From the NCBI RefSeq assembly GCF_014648775.1, contig NZ_BMRT01000001.1, forward strand, positions 930,001 through 994,000: 64,000 bases of DNA, given 5' to 3'. Positions 44,026 to 52,715 of the stretch are shown here, in pieces. The translations under genes and the position numbers were made by a program. Positions within the stretch are counted from its first letter, which is position 1, and every line of letters starts with the position of its first letter. The notes under the pieces are model-generated. The model searched no databases. It had not been told where the DNA came from and worked only from the letters and a program-made list of their open reading frames with translations. Source of the stretch: Streptomyces abikoensis (GTDB lineage: Bacteria > Actinomycetota > Actinomycetes > Streptomycetales > Streptomycetaceae).

Positions 44026-44991
44026 GTGCGTACGCGAGATGTGCGAGGTATGCGAGGTATGCGACGGGTCCGGTATGCGGAGACCGGCGGCCCCGAGGTC
44101 CTGCGGGTCGAGGAGGCGGCCGTGCCCGAGCCCGGGCCCGGCGAGGTGCTGGTGCGCGCCGAGGCGATCGGCGTCACGCTGCCCGTCGTCCGCAAGCTCC
44201 GCGAGGGCGGGCTGCCGCTGCCGACGGGCCCGGGCGGCGAGGTGGCCGGGGAGATCGTGGCCGTCGGCGCGGAGGTGGCGGGCTTCGCCGTCGGGGACCG
44301 GGTGACGGGGCTGTGCTTCACCGACGCCTTCGCCGATTTCGCCGTCCTTCCTGCGGCGATGCTCTCGCCGGTCCCCGAGGGCGCGAGCGCGGTCGACGCC
44401 GTGGCGCTGGTGCGGTGCGGGCTGGTGGCCCTGGGGGCGTACGAGGCGGCGCGGCCGACGGCGGGCGAGTCGGTGCTGGTGACGGCCGCGGCCGGCGGCT
44501 CGGGGCACCTGGCGGTGCAGCTCGCCAAGGCGCGGGGGGCCGGCCGGGTGGTCGCGGCGGTGAGCTCGGCCGACAAGGCGGAGTTCGCCCGGTCGCTGGG
44601 CGCGGACGAGGTGGTGACGTACGGGGACGAGTCCTGGGGCGACCCGGTGGACATCGTGCTCGACGCGGTCGGGGGCGAGCTGCTCTCCCCCGCCGTCGCC
44701 GCCCTCGCACCGGGCGGCCGGCTGGTGCCCTACAGCTCCGGCGGCGGGACGATCGAGGCGTACGACCTGCTGGTGGGCGCGAAATCGGCCATCGGCTTCC
44801 AGATGGCCCTCATAGCCCGTGGACGGCCCGAGCTGATGGAGCGATGGCGGCGGGAGCTGTGGGAGCTGTTCGCAGCGGGGCGGATCCGGCCCCGGGTGGA
44901 CTGCGAGCTGCCGCTGGAGGACGTGGCGAAGGCTTTCGGGATCATCGAGTCGCGCGCCAACCGCGGCAAGGTGATTCTGCGACCCGTGTGA
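44026..44991 (+). CDS. zinc-binding-type quinone/alcohol dehydrogenase (MDR family)
   Basis: The protein (321 aa from GTG 44026) has the MDR fold: RYAETGGPEVLRVEE, PGPGEVLVRAEAIGVT, GPGGEVAGEIVAVGAEV, GDRVTGL, the cofactor domain VLVTAAAGGSGHLAVQLAKARGA (AxxGGxG-type NADPH loop) and DIVLDAVGG. It lacks the Cys ligands of a catalytic zinc site, so it is closer to NADPH:quinone reductases. Three 9-bp repeats (TGCGAGGTA type) at the 5' end give alternative starts at 44050 and 44059. The ATG at 44059 gives the more typical MRRVRYAETGG start. It is regulated by the divergent MarR gene, by inference. Confidence 0.88.
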   Translation: MRTRDVRGMRGMRRVRYAETGGPEVLRVEEAAVPEPGPGEVLVRAEAIGVTLPVVRKLREGGLPLPTGPGGEVAGEIVAVGAEVAGFAVGDRVTGLCFTDAFADFAVLPAAMLSPVPEGASAVDAVALVRCGLVALGAYEAARPTAGESVLVTAAAGGSGHLAVQLAKARGAGRVVAAVSSADKAEFARSLGADEVVTYGDESWGDPVDIVLDAVGGELLSPAVAALAPGGRLVPYSSGGGTIEAYDLLVGAKSAIGFQMALIARGRPELMERWRRELWELFAAGRIRPRVDCELPLEDVAKAFGIIESRANRGKVILRPV

Positions 44992-45095
44992 GCGCATATG
45001 GCGTCCGGTCCTTGTGAGAGGAAGGCCCGCCCCGTACGTTGACCCACCGGACACGTGGGGCCGCCCCGACGGCCTTGACGCGAAAGGGACGGGCC

Positions 45096-47189
45096 ATGGC
45101 GGCGCATCCTTCCTCCCCCGGCACCTCCGACAGCCGAAGACCGAGCCGAAGACCGGGCGGAAGACCGGACGGGCGGTGGAGGGTCGGGCAGCGACGCGGC
45201 GCCCCTTTCCGATCCCCCTTCCCATCCCGCTTCCGATTCCCCTTCCCATCCCACTTCCGTGCCGCCGCCGTGTTCGCCCTCTCCGGCGCGTTGCTGGCTC
45301 TCGCCCTCCATCCCGGGGCGGCCGGAGCCGCCGGGGCGACGGAGGATCCGGTCGGGCCGGGAGGGGCCGGGTTCGACGAGCGGGTACTCTTCCGGGCCGA
45401 CCAGGACCCCGGCTACGCCTGCTACCGCATCCCGGCCATCGTCACCACCACCCATGGCACCCTCCTCGCCTTCGCCGAAGGGAGAAAGGACAACTGCGGT
45501 GACGCCACCGACATCGATCTCGTGCTCAAACGGTCCACCGACGGGGGCCGCAGCTGGGGGCCGCTCCAGGTCGTCGATCCGGGCCGGGGCGACACCCACG
45601 GCAATCCCGCGCCGGTCGTGGACCGCCGGACCGGCCGGATCGTGCTCGCCACCACCTACAACGAGGGCCGTGAGGACGCCGGGAACTGCGACGTGCCCTG
45701 CGACCGCACCCCCCATCTCCAGTACAGCGACGACGACGGCGTCAGCTGGTCGTGGCCGCGCGACATCACCGAGGAGATCCGGCCCCCCGGCTGGAACTCC
45801 TGGTACGCCACGGGCCCCGGGCACGGCGTCCAGCTCGGCCACGGGCCCCATGAGGGGCGGCTGGTCATCGGCCTCAACGCCGAGAGCCACGACGGCACCC
45901 GCACCTCCGCCAACCACGCGGCGCTCGCCCTCAGCGACGACGGCGGGGCCCACTGGCGGCTGGGCGCGGTCGACACGTACCCCGTCGCGGCCGACCGGAC
46001 GTACCGTCAGAAGCCCTCCGAGCTGACGCTCGCCGAGCGGAGCGACGGCGCGGTCTACGCGGGCGGGCGCGAGCAGGACGGCACGGAGCTGGGCAACCGG
46101 GACGACGCCGTGAGCGGGGACGGCGGGGAGAGCTTCGACGCGCCGTTCCGGCCCCTGCCCGACCTCTACTCCCCCATGGTGCAGGGGGCGGTGCTCTCGC
46201 TGCGGCCCGGGCGCTGGCTGTTCTCGGCACCGGCCGACCCGGACCGCCGCCGCACGATGACCGTCCGCTCCTCCTACGACGAGGGGCGCACGTGGGAGAG
46301 CGCCGAGCGGGGGCGGCGGGTCACCGCCGACTGGTCCGGCTACTCGGACATGGCGGTCATCGGGCCGGACACGACCGGTCTGCTCTACGAGGCGGGCAGG
46401 GCCGACGCGCGCCAGGAGATCCGCTTCGCGCGGTTCACCGAGGAGTGGCTCGGCCCCCGGCGCGGCCCGGACCCGACGACGCCGGACCGGGCGCCCGGCG
46501 GCACCGGGGCGTACGTCCTCGGGGGCGCCCGTCCGGTGGGGGGCCGGTTCGGGGGCGGGCTCGGCTTCGACGGGGCGGACTCCGCCGTGCGTCTGCCCTA
46601 CCGGGCCGAGCTGCCGCTGGGCACCCGGGACTTCACGGCGGCCCTGTGGTTCCGCTACCGGGCGGCGGCGGTCAGGGACGAGCAGCCCCTGCTGTGGATG
46701 GGCGGGGTCGGGGGCGCACCGCAGGTGGCGCTGCGCGGGGAGCCGGGCACCGGCCGGGTGACCGGCCAGGTGACGGCGCTGGCGCCGGGCCCGGGCCCGT
46801 CCCGTACGGCGACGGTACGGTCGGCCGGCGCGTACGGCGACGGACGTTGGCACCATGCGGCCCTGCGGCGTTCCGGCGGCCGGCTGACCCTCACCGTGGA
46901 CGGTGCCTCGGCGTCGGTGCCGGACGTCCCGGGGGCGGTGAGCCGTAACTCGACGTTCGGGGTGCACCTGGGCCAGAAGCCGGACACCCGCGCGTTCCTG
47001 ACGGGTGATCTGGACGAGGTACGGGTCTACGGCCGGGCCCTGACCGACGCGGAGCTGGCGGCCGTACGCACCCGCAACACACCGGTCGCCCGCCGGGACG
47101 CGGTGCTGTGGCTGCCGCTGGACCGGATCGACGAGCCCCGTAAGGGGCGCGAGGAACTGCGCGACCAGCCCCCACCGGCCCGCAGGTGA
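45096..47189 (+). CDS. secreted exo-alpha-sialidase (GH33) with C-terminal LamG domain
   Basis: Exo-sialidases release terminal sialic acids from glycoconjugates. The 697-aa protein has a long basic N terminus, a hydrophobic export signal (AVFALSGALLALALHPGAAG), the CYRIPAIV (RIP) motif with the first catalytic Arg, and a six-bladed propeller. Five Asp-box-like loops are visible (STDGGRSW, SDDDGVSW, SDDGGAHW, SGDGGESF, SYDEGRTW). The C-terminal part (about 500-680) is a LamG/concanavalin-like domain (FTAALWFRYRAAA through LDEVRVYGRALTDAEL). ATG at 45096 follows AAAGGGA. The last 17 codons are read out of the dispersed repeat. Confidence 0.92.
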   Translation: MAAHPSSPGTSDSRRPSRRPGGRPDGRWRVGQRRGAPFRSPFPSRFRFPFPSHFRAAAVFALSGALLALALHPGAAGAAGATEDPVGPGGAGFDERVLFRADQDPGYACYRIPAIVTTTHGTLLAFAEGRKDNCGDATDIDLVLKRSTDGGRSWGPLQVVDPGRGDTHGNPAPVVDRRTGRIVLATTYNEGREDAGNCDVPCDRTPHLQYSDDDGVSWSWPRDITEEIRPPGWNSWYATGPGHGVQLGHGPHEGRLVIGLNAESHDGTRTSANHAALALSDDGGAHWRLGAVDTYPVAADRTYRQKPSELTLAERSDGAVYAGGREQDGTELGNRDDAVSGDGGESFDAPFRPLPDLYSPMVQGAVLSLRPGRWLFSAPADPDRRRTMTVRSSYDEGRTWESAERGRRVTADWSGYSDMAVIGPDTTGLLYEAGRADARQEIRFARFTEEWLGPRRGPDPTTPDRAPGGTGAYVLGGARPVGGRFGGGLGFDGADSAVRLPYRAELPLGTRDFTAALWFRYRAAAVRDEQPLLWMGGVGGAPQVALRGEPGTGRVTGQVTALAPGPGPSRTATVRSAGAYGDGRWHHAALRRSGGRLTLTVDGASASVPDVPGAVSRNSTFGVHLGQKPDTRAFLTGDLDEVRVYGRALTDAELAAVRTRNTPVARRDAVLWLPLDRIDEPRKGREELRDQPPPARR
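47135..47189. repeat. dispersed GC-rich repeat (copy 3), read through as the sialidase C terminus
   Basis: GCCCCGTAAGGGGCGCGAGG then AACTGCGCGA at 47135-47164, followed by CCAGCCCCCACCGGCCCGC, matches the copy at 16960-17035. One base differs in the arm (GAGG for GGGG). In the sialidase frame the TAA is not in phase, so the repeat is translated as EPRKGREELRDQPPPARR before a stop at 47187. The opposing SBF gene ends 10 nt further on. Confidence 0.75.
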
Positions 47190-47198
47190 GCGGAACGC

Positions 47199-48215
47199 TC
47201 ACGCTCCGCTCCGCGCGGAAACGGGTTCCATCGCCGGCTCCGCCGGAAGGGCAACCGGCCCGCGGCCGAAGCGTTTCGCGAGCACCGCGCCCACCATCAG
47301 CTGGAGCTGGTGGAAGAGCATCAGCGGCAGGACGGCCAGGCTCGCCTGGGCGCCGAAGAGGACGGTGGCCATGGGCAGCCCGCTCGCGAGGCTCTTCTTC
47401 GAGCCGGCGAAGGTGATGGCGATCCGGTCCTCGCGGCCGAAGCCGAGCCCGCGCGAGCCGAACGTGGTGAGGGTCAGCATCACGGCCAGCAGGACGGCCT
47501 CGACACCCACCAGTACCACCAGCCGCCACGGCGAGACCTGTTGCCAGACGCCGCGCACCATGCCCGCGCTGAAGGCCACATAGACCACGAGGAGGATGGA
47601 GCCCCGGTCGACGAGCCCCAGCACCCGGCGGTGCCGGGTCAGGAAGCCGCCGATCCAGCGGCGCAGCAGTTGCCCGGCCAGGAAGGGCACGAGCAGGCGC
47701 AGCACCACCGACAGCAGCGAGTCCAGTGAGGCCCCGGCGCCGCTGCCGCCCAGGAGCAGGGCCGCCAGCAGCGGGGTGAGGACGATACCGGCGAGGCTGG
47801 AGAAGGTGCCCGCGCAGATCGCCGCCGCGACGTTGCCGCGCGCCAGCGAGGTGAAGGCGATCGAGGACTGGACGGTGGAGGGCGTCAGGCACAGGAAGAG
47901 CAGCCCGGTGTAGAGCTCCGGGGGCAGGACGTGGGGGACGAGTCCCCGGGCGGCGAGGCCCAGCAGCGGGAAGGCCAGGAACGTGCAGGCGAGGACCGTC
48001 AGGTGCAGCCGCCAGTGGCGCAGCCCGTCCATCGCCTCGCGGGTGGAGAGCTTGGCGCCGTAGAGGAAGAACAGCAGCGCCACCGCGCCCGTGGAGGCCC
48101 CGTCGGCGACGGTCGCGGCCGGGCCGCGTACCGGCAGGAACACCGCGAGCAGCACCGTGCCCAGCAGCGCGGCGATATAGGGGTCGACGGGGAGACGGGA
48201 GAGGAGACGGCGCAT
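47199..48215 (-). CDS. bile acid:sodium symporter-like (SBF/YfeH-Rch1) transporter
   Basis: The 338-aa protein has ten predicted helices and the SBF-like pattern AVALLFFLYGAKLSTREAM, LFLCLTPSTVQSSIAFTSLARGN and AITFAGSKKSLASGLPMATVLFG. The paired crossing motifs (TPSTVQSS and GSKKSLASG) match the YfeH/Rch1 subfamily of Na+-coupled or calcium-linked transporters rather than arsenite exporters. The substrate is not defined. ATG at 48215 follows GGGAGAC. It is divergent from a LysR gene that probably regulates it, and convergent with the sialidase gene. Confidence 0.9.
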   Translation of the reverse strand: MRRLLSRLPVDPYIAALLGTVLLAVFLPVRGPAATVADGASTGAVALLFFLYGAKLSTREAMDGLRHWRLHLTVLACTFLAFPLLGLAARGLVPHVLPPELYTGLLFLCLTPSTVQSSIAFTSLARGNVAAAICAGTFSSLAGIVLTPLLAALLLGGSGAGASLDSLLSVVLRLLVPFLAGQLLRRWIGGFLTRHRRVLGLVDRGSILLVVYVAFSAGMVRGVWQQVSPWRLVVLVGVEAVLLAVMLTLTTFGSRGLGFGREDRIAITFAGSKKSLASGLPMATVLFGAQASLAVLPLMLFHQLQLMVGAVLAKRFGRGPVALPAEPAMEPVSARSGA

Positions 48216-48273
48216 GTCTCCCACCCTCTCCGGCCACCCGCTCATCGGGAACCCCGTACACCGCTCTGACTGC

Positions 48274-48290
48274 TATCACGGATTGCGATA
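48274..48290. promoter_or_regulatory. LysR-type operator candidate
   Basis: TATC-N9-GATA (48274-48290) lies in the 89-nt gap between the divergent SBF transporter and lysR-type gene. It has the interrupted dyad expected of LysR sites (T-N11-A type). It is about 15 nt upstream of the regulator start, fitting autoregulation. Confidence 0.55.
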
Positions 48291-48304
48291 ACCCGCTAAC
48301 GTCG

Positions 48305-49216
48305 GTGGACGTGTTCGATCCCGTGCAGTTGCGCACCTTTCTGGCCGTCGCCCAGACGCTGAGCTTCACCCAGGCCGCACGGCGGCTGGGTGTGCGGCAG
48401 TCGACGGTGAGCCAGCAGGTGCGCCGGCTGGAGGAGGCCGCCGGGCGGCAGTTGTTCTCCCGGGACACTCACAGCGTGCGTCTCACCGAGGACGGCGAGG
48501 CGATGCTCGGTTTCGCGAGGACGATCCTGGAGGCCCATGAGCGTGCCGCGCACTGGTTCGCGGGGGCACGGCCCCGGGGGCGGCTGCGCTTCGGGGCGTC
48601 GGAGGACTTCGTGCTGACCCGGCTGCCGGAGGTCCTGGAAGGGTTCCGGCGCCACCACCCCGAGGTGGACCTGGAGCTGACCGTCGAGCTGTCCGGGCAT
48701 CTGCTGAAGCGGCTCGCGGCCGGGCGCCTCGATCTCGTCCTGGCCAAACGGCATCCGGCCGACGAGCCCATGGCGCCGGGCCCTGGGGCCGACGAGCCGC
48801 ACGGCCGGCTGGTCTGGCGCGACCGGCTCGTGTGGATCGGCGCCGAGGGCACCCGCCCCGACCCGCGCCGCCCGCTGCCGCTGGTGCTCTTCCCGCCCCC
48901 TGCCGTGACCCGCGCCCGGGCCCTGGAGGTACTGGAGCGGCACGCCCGCGCCTGGCGGGTGACCTGCACCAGCGGCAGTCTCAACGGGCTGGTGGCCGCC
49001 ACCCGGGCCGGGCTCGGGGTGATGGCCCACGCCCAGGGGATGATCCCGCCGGGGCTCGTCCGCCTCCCGCCCGGCGCCGGGCTGCCGGACCTCGGCGGGA
49101 TCGACGTCGTCCTGCTGCACGGCGCGGGCGCGCGGCGGGAGGGGCCGGTGCGCGACAGCGCGGAGGCCCTCGCGGACGCGATCCTGGCGGCGGGCGACCG
49201 GCTCCACTCCGGTTGA
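48305..49216 (+). CDS. LysR-family transcriptional regulator
   Basis: The 303-aa protein starts with a classic LysR helix-turn-helix: LRTFLAVAQTLSFTQAARRLGVRQSTVSQQVRRLEEAAGRQLF. A periplasmic-binding-like effector domain follows (RGRLRFGASEDFVLTRLPEVLEGF; LDLVLAKRHPADE). It probably controls the divergent SBF transporter. GTG at 48305 or 48311 is the start, and there is almost no leader. Its stop codon lies inside the first unit of a 16-bp tandem repeat. Confidence 0.92.
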   Translation: MDVFDPVQLRTFLAVAQTLSFTQAARRLGVRQSTVSQQVRRLEEAAGRQLFSRDTHSVRLTEDGEAMLGFARTILEAHERAAHWFAGARPRGRLRFGASEDFVLTRLPEVLEGFRRHHPEVDLELTVELSGHLLKRLAAGRLDLVLAKRHPADEPMAPGPGADEPHGRLVWRDRLVWIGAEGTRPDPRRPLPLVLFPPPAVTRARALEVLERHARAWRVTCTSGSLNGLVAATRAGLGVMAHAQGMIPPGLVRLPPGAGLPDLGGIDVVLLHGAGARREGPVRDSAEALADAILAAGDRLHSG

Positions 49217-49281
49217 CCTCCACTCCGGCTGACCCCTACTCCGCTCGACCCCCACTCCCGTTGACCTCCACTCCGGTTGAC
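49202..49281. repeat. five 16-bp tandem repeats at the lysR stop
   Basis: CTCCACTCCGGTTGAC at 49202-49217 is repeated with small changes at 49218, 49234, 49250 and 49266 (the fifth unit is identical to the first). The first unit encodes the last residues and stop (TGA 49214-49216) of the LysR regulator. The remaining units fill the gap before the acyl-CoA ligase gene. Confidence 0.92.
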
Positions 49282-49382
49282 CGCCCCCGGGACCGGGTAC
49301 GGTCACGGCGCTGTGCCACGTCCGTGACGGCTGGGCCACGTGGCGAGGGCTGGGCTGTGCCGCGTCCGCGAGGAGCGAGAGG

Positions 49383-51209
49383 TTGCGCGAGTTCACCGTG
49401 CCGTCCCTGGTGACGGCGCCCCCTGTCGGGGGGCTGGCGGACGTCGTCTTCGACCATGCCGCCGAGGATCCCGGCCGGGTGGCGCTGAGCCGGGTCGAGG
49501 GCGGCGTGTGGCGGGACGTGACCGCGGCCGCCTTCCGGGACGAGGTGCTGGCGCTGGCCAAGGGCCTGCTCGCCCAGGGCGTCCGGTTCGGTGACCGGGT
49601 GGCCGTCATGTCCCGCACCCGCTACGAGTGGACGCTGTTCGACTTCGCGCTCTGGAGCGTCGGCGCCCAGCCCGTCCCGGTGTATCCCACCTCCTCCCCC
49701 GACCAGGTCCTGCGGATGCTGCACGACGCGGAGGTCACCGCCTGCGTCGTCGAGCACGAGGACCACGCGATGACCATCGGCTCCGTCATCGACCGCCTCC
49801 CCCGGCTCACCCGCCTCTGGCAGCTCGACGCGGGCGCGGTCGACGAGCTCACGGGCGCCGGGGCCCGGATCCGCGACGAGGTCGTCCACCGCCACCGGAT
49901 GGCGCTCACCCCCGGCTGCCCCGCCACCGTCGTCTACACCTCGGGCTCCACGGGCCGCCCCCGGGGCTGTGTCCTCACCCACGGCAACTTCATGGCCGAG
50001 AGCGACAACGTCCTCCGCCGCTACGAGCGGGTCTTCCGCCCCCGACCCGGCGAGCAGGCGTCCACCCTCCTCTTCCTCCCCCTCGCCCATGTCTTCGGCC
50101 GCATGGCGCAGGTGGCCGCGGTCCGGGGCCGGGTCCGGCTGGGCCACCAGCCGCGGCTGACCGCCGCCGCCCTCCTGCCGAGCCTCCGCTCCTTCCGCCC
50201 GACGTTCGTGCTCGCCGTGCCCCAAGTCTTCGAGGACCTCTTCGCCGCCGCCCGGCGCGCCGCCGAGCGGGAGGGCCGGGGCGGGCCGTTCGAGAAGGCC
50301 GTCGACGTCGCGGTGCGCTACGCGCGGGCGCTGGAGGACCGGGCCTTCGGCACCGGGCCGGGCCCCGGCCCCGCGCTCCGCGTCCAGCGCCAGGTCTTCG
50401 ACAAGCTCGTCTACGCCAGGCTGCGCGAGGAGCTCGGCGGCCGGGTGCGGTACGCGATGTCGGGCGGCTCCGCGCTGGAGCGGCGCCTCGGGCTGTTCTT
50501 CGCGGGGGCCGGGGTGACCGTCCTGGAGGGGTACGGGCTGACGGAGACCACCGGCGCCGCCGTCGCCAATCCGCCCGAGCGGACCCGCTTCGGCACTGTG
50601 GGCCGGCCCGTGCCCGGCACGAGCGTGCGGATAGCCGGCGACGGCGAGGTGCTGCTCCGCGGCGATCAGGTGTTCGCGGGCTATCTGGGGGACGAGCGCG
50701 CCACCGGCTCCGCGCTCCGGGACGGCTGGCTGGCCACCGGCGACCTGGGGACGCTGGACGAGGACGGCTATCTGACGATCACCGGGCGGAAGAAGGAGAT
50801 CCTGGTGACCTCGGGGGGCAAGAGCGTCTCGCCCCTCGTCCTGGAGGAGCGGGTGCGCTCCCATCCGCTGGTCGCCCAGTGCCTCGTGGTCGGCGACGAC
50901 CGCCCGTACGTCGGCGCGCTCGTCACCCTGGACCGGGAGGGGGTGGCGCACTGGCTCGCCATGCGGGACGTGCCCCGGCCCGCCACCCCGGCCGAACTGG
51001 TGCACGATCCCGAGCTGGAGGCCGAGATCCGGCGGGCCGTGGTGGCCGCCAACACCCTCGTCTCGCGGGCCGAGTCCATCCGCGCCTTCCGTATCCTGCC
51101 CGGCCCCTTCACCGAGGAACAGGGGCTGCTGACGCCGACGCGCAAGCTGCGGCGCAAGGCCATAGAGAAGGCATATGCCTACGAGGTGGAAGCGCTCTAC
51201 TCCCCCTGA
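49383..51209 (+). CDS. long-chain fatty acid-CoA ligase (FadD15-like)
   Basis: The enzyme activates a fatty acid with ATP and CoA through an acyl-adenylate. The 608-aa protein has the AMP-binding P-loop VYTSGSTGRPRGCVLTHGN, LPLAHVFGRMAQ, the adenylate motif GYGLTETTGAAVANP, GWLATGDLGTLDEDGYLTITGRKKEI and the C-terminal catalytic Lys region LTPTRKLRRKAI. The length and VARY-like region match long-chain ligases of actinomycetes. The TTG start at 49383 is close behind GAGCGAGAGG. It is followed by a tandem repeat array. Confidence 0.93.
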   Translation: MREFTVPSLVTAPPVGGLADVVFDHAAEDPGRVALSRVEGGVWRDVTAAAFRDEVLALAKGLLAQGVRFGDRVAVMSRTRYEWTLFDFALWSVGAQPVPVYPTSSPDQVLRMLHDAEVTACVVEHEDHAMTIGSVIDRLPRLTRLWQLDAGAVDELTGAGARIRDEVVHRHRMALTPGCPATVVYTSGSTGRPRGCVLTHGNFMAESDNVLRRYERVFRPRPGEQASTLLFLPLAHVFGRMAQVAAVRGRVRLGHQPRLTAAALLPSLRSFRPTFVLAVPQVFEDLFAAARRAAEREGRGGPFEKAVDVAVRYARALEDRAFGTGPGPGPALRVQRQVFDKLVYARLREELGGRVRYAMSGGSALERRLGLFFAGAGVTVLEGYGLTETTGAAVANPPERTRFGTVGRPVPGTSVRIAGDGEVLLRGDQVFAGYLGDERATGSALRDGWLATGDLGTLDEDGYLTITGRKKEILVTSGGKSVSPLVLEERVRSHPLVAQCLVVGDDRPYVGALVTLDREGVAHWLAMRDVPRPATPAELVHDPELEAEIRRAVVAANTLVSRAESIRAFRILPGPFTEEQGLLTPTRKLRRKAIEKAYAYEVEALYSP

Positions 51210-51210
51210 C

Positions 51211-51250
51211 GCTCCTCCGCTCTCCTCCGATCTCTTCCGATCTCCTCCGA
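51211..51250. repeat. 10-bp tandem repeats after the acyl-CoA ligase stop
   Basis: TCTCCTCCGA at 51221-51230, TCTCTTCCGA at 51231-51240 and TCTCCTCCGA at 51241-51250 follow a related unit at 51211-51220. The array begins one base after the stop codon (51207-51209). Confidence 0.8.
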
Positions 51251-51330
51251 TGGCGGGAGCGGGAATGCGGCCGATGATGTTCCGGTTGACCCTGGAGCAA
51301 GTGCATATCCGAACGTAAGGATCGACTGCT

Positions 51331-52173
51331 GTGAGCAAGGTCCCCACCATCACCCTCAACAACGGCGTCGAGATGCCCCAGCTGGGCTTCGGCGTGTGGC
51401 AGGTCGCCGACGACGAGGCGACCGCCGCCGTCTCGACCGCCCTCGAAGCGGGGTACCGCAGCATCGACACCGCCGCCATCTACGAGAACGAGACGGGCAC
51501 CGGCAAGGCCCTCGCCGCCTCCGGCATCGCCCGTGACGAGCTGTTCGTCACCACCAAGCTGTGGAACAGCGCGAACGAGACGTGGACGCGCGACAACGTG
51601 CTGCGGGAGTTCGACGCCTCCCTGGCCAAGCTGGGCCTGGACTACGTCGACCTCTACCTCATCCACTGGCCCCGGGCCATGCGCGAGGACTACGTGACGA
51701 TCTGGCGCGCCTTCGCGGAGATCGCCGCGAGCGGCCGCGCCAAGGCGGTCGGCGTGTCCAACTTCCACGCGCCCCAGCTCGAGCGCGTCATCGCCGAGAC
51801 CTCCCTGGTCCCGGCCGTCAACCAGATCGAGCTGCACCCCGACTTCGCCCAGACCGAGCTGCGTGCCGTGCACGCGCGCCACGGCATCGCCACCGAGGCC
51901 TGGTCCCCGCTGGGCCAGGGCCGCGAGCTGCTGGGCGACCCGGTCCTCGCCCGCATCGGCGCCAAGCACGGCAAGTCGGCCGCCCAGGTCGTCCTGCGCT
52001 GGCACCTGCAGGTGGGCAACGTCGCCATCCCGAAGTCGGTGACGCCGTCCCGCATCCGCGAGAACTTCGACGTCTTCGGCTTCGAGCTGGATGCCGACGA
52101 CCTCGCGGCGATCGCCGGCCTCGACACCGGCAACCGGCTCGGCCCCAACCCGGACGAGTTCGACTGGAGCTGA
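51331..52173 (+). CDS. aldo/keto reductase (2,5-diketo-D-gluconate reductase-like)
   Basis: This NADPH-dependent carbonyl reductase of 280 aa has the complete catalytic tetrad: Asp46 (SIDTAAIYENE), Tyr51, Lys76 (VTTKLW) and His112 (YLIHWP). NADPH-binding residues lie in NVAIPKSVTPSRIREN near the C terminus. The family includes 2,5-diketogluconate reductases and methylglyoxal reductases; the physiological substrate cannot be chosen. GTG at 51331 begins the typical SKVPTITLNNGVEMPQLG. A TTGACC hexamer lies at 51286. Confidence 0.93.
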   Translation: MSKVPTITLNNGVEMPQLGFGVWQVADDEATAAVSTALEAGYRSIDTAAIYENETGTGKALAASGIARDELFVTTKLWNSANETWTRDNVLREFDASLAKLGLDYVDLYLIHWPRAMREDYVTIWRAFAEIAASGRAKAVGVSNFHAPQLERVIAETSLVPAVNQIELHPDFAQTELRAVHARHGIATEAWSPLGQGRELLGDPVLARIGAKHGKSAAQVVLRWHLQVGNVAIPKSVTPSRIRENFDVFGFELDADDLAAIAGLDTGNRLGPNPDEFDWS

Positions 52174-52183
52174 TCGACCGGCC

Positions 52184-52213
52184 GGTCCCGCCGGGCTCGC
52201 GCCCGGTGGGACC
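52184..52213. terminator. bidirectional hairpin between convergent genes
   Basis: GGTCCCGCCGGGC (52184-52196), loop TCGC and GCCCGGTGGGACC (52201-52213) pair over 13 bp with one G-T. It lies between the aldo-keto reductase stop and the dehydratase stop. There is no U-tract on either strand, as is common for actinomycete terminators. Confidence 0.75.
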
Positions 52214-52218
52214 AACCG

Positions 52219-52524
52219 TCAGCGCGCTCCGTGGCCCGGGGCGACCGCCTCGATCCTGCGGGCCAGCTCCACGTCCAGCCCCGTCACCTTGCCGCCCACA
52301 CTGTGGGTGTTCACGGCGAGGGTCACGGTGTTGTAGCCGAGCGTCAGGTCGGAGTGGTGGTTCAGCTCCTCCTGGATCTGGGCGATGTGCATCACCATGG
52401 CCGCCGCCTGGAAGTGGCCGTCGAAGGTGTAGCGGCGGGTGATCCGGTCGCCGTCCGTGGACCAGCCGGGGAGCTCCTGGAGACGATCCTCCACGTCCTT
52501 CTGCGAGAGCGGTTCGACTGCCAT
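52219..52524 (-). CDS. 4a-hydroxytetrahydrobiopterin dehydratase (pterin-4-alpha-carbinolamine dehydratase)
   Basis: The enzyme dehydrates 4a-hydroxytetrahydropterin to quinonoid dihydropterin, recycling the cofactor of aromatic amino acid hydroxylases; it also has regulatory roles in some proteins. The 101-aa protein has LPGWSTDGDRITRRYTF, the helical HIAQIQEELNHHSDL with the catalytic His-His pair, and YNTVTLAVNTHSVGG. The start is ATG at 52524 (MAVEPLS) with GAAGGGA upstream. No aromatic hydroxylase is nearby. Confidence 0.93.
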   Translation of the reverse strand: MAVEPLSQKDVEDRLQELPGWSTDGDRITRRYTFDGHFQAAAMVMHIAQIQEELNHHSDLTLGYNTVTLAVNTHSVGGKVTGLDVELARRIEAVAPGHGAR

Positions 52525-52715
52525 CACGCATCCCTTCGTTCTCGTCGCCCAACCGGCGAGGGACCTGCCACTCCAGCGTCCCATGGGGCGGCAGCGCTTT
52601 CACGCCAATGTGCGGCGGATGGCACAGCCGCGTCGGCGGCGCCCTTCCGGGACGTCTGGGACCCTCTTATGCTCCTGCGCCGGGCATGACACGTTACCGG
52701 GCAGGGGGCTGTGGC

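Noticed and set aside
41239..45249. A 1336-codon minus-strand open frame spanning several genes
   Set aside because: It crosses the second GAP1-like gene, the MarR gene and the oxidoreductase in the wrong frame and encodes only Arg/Pro-rich low complexity.
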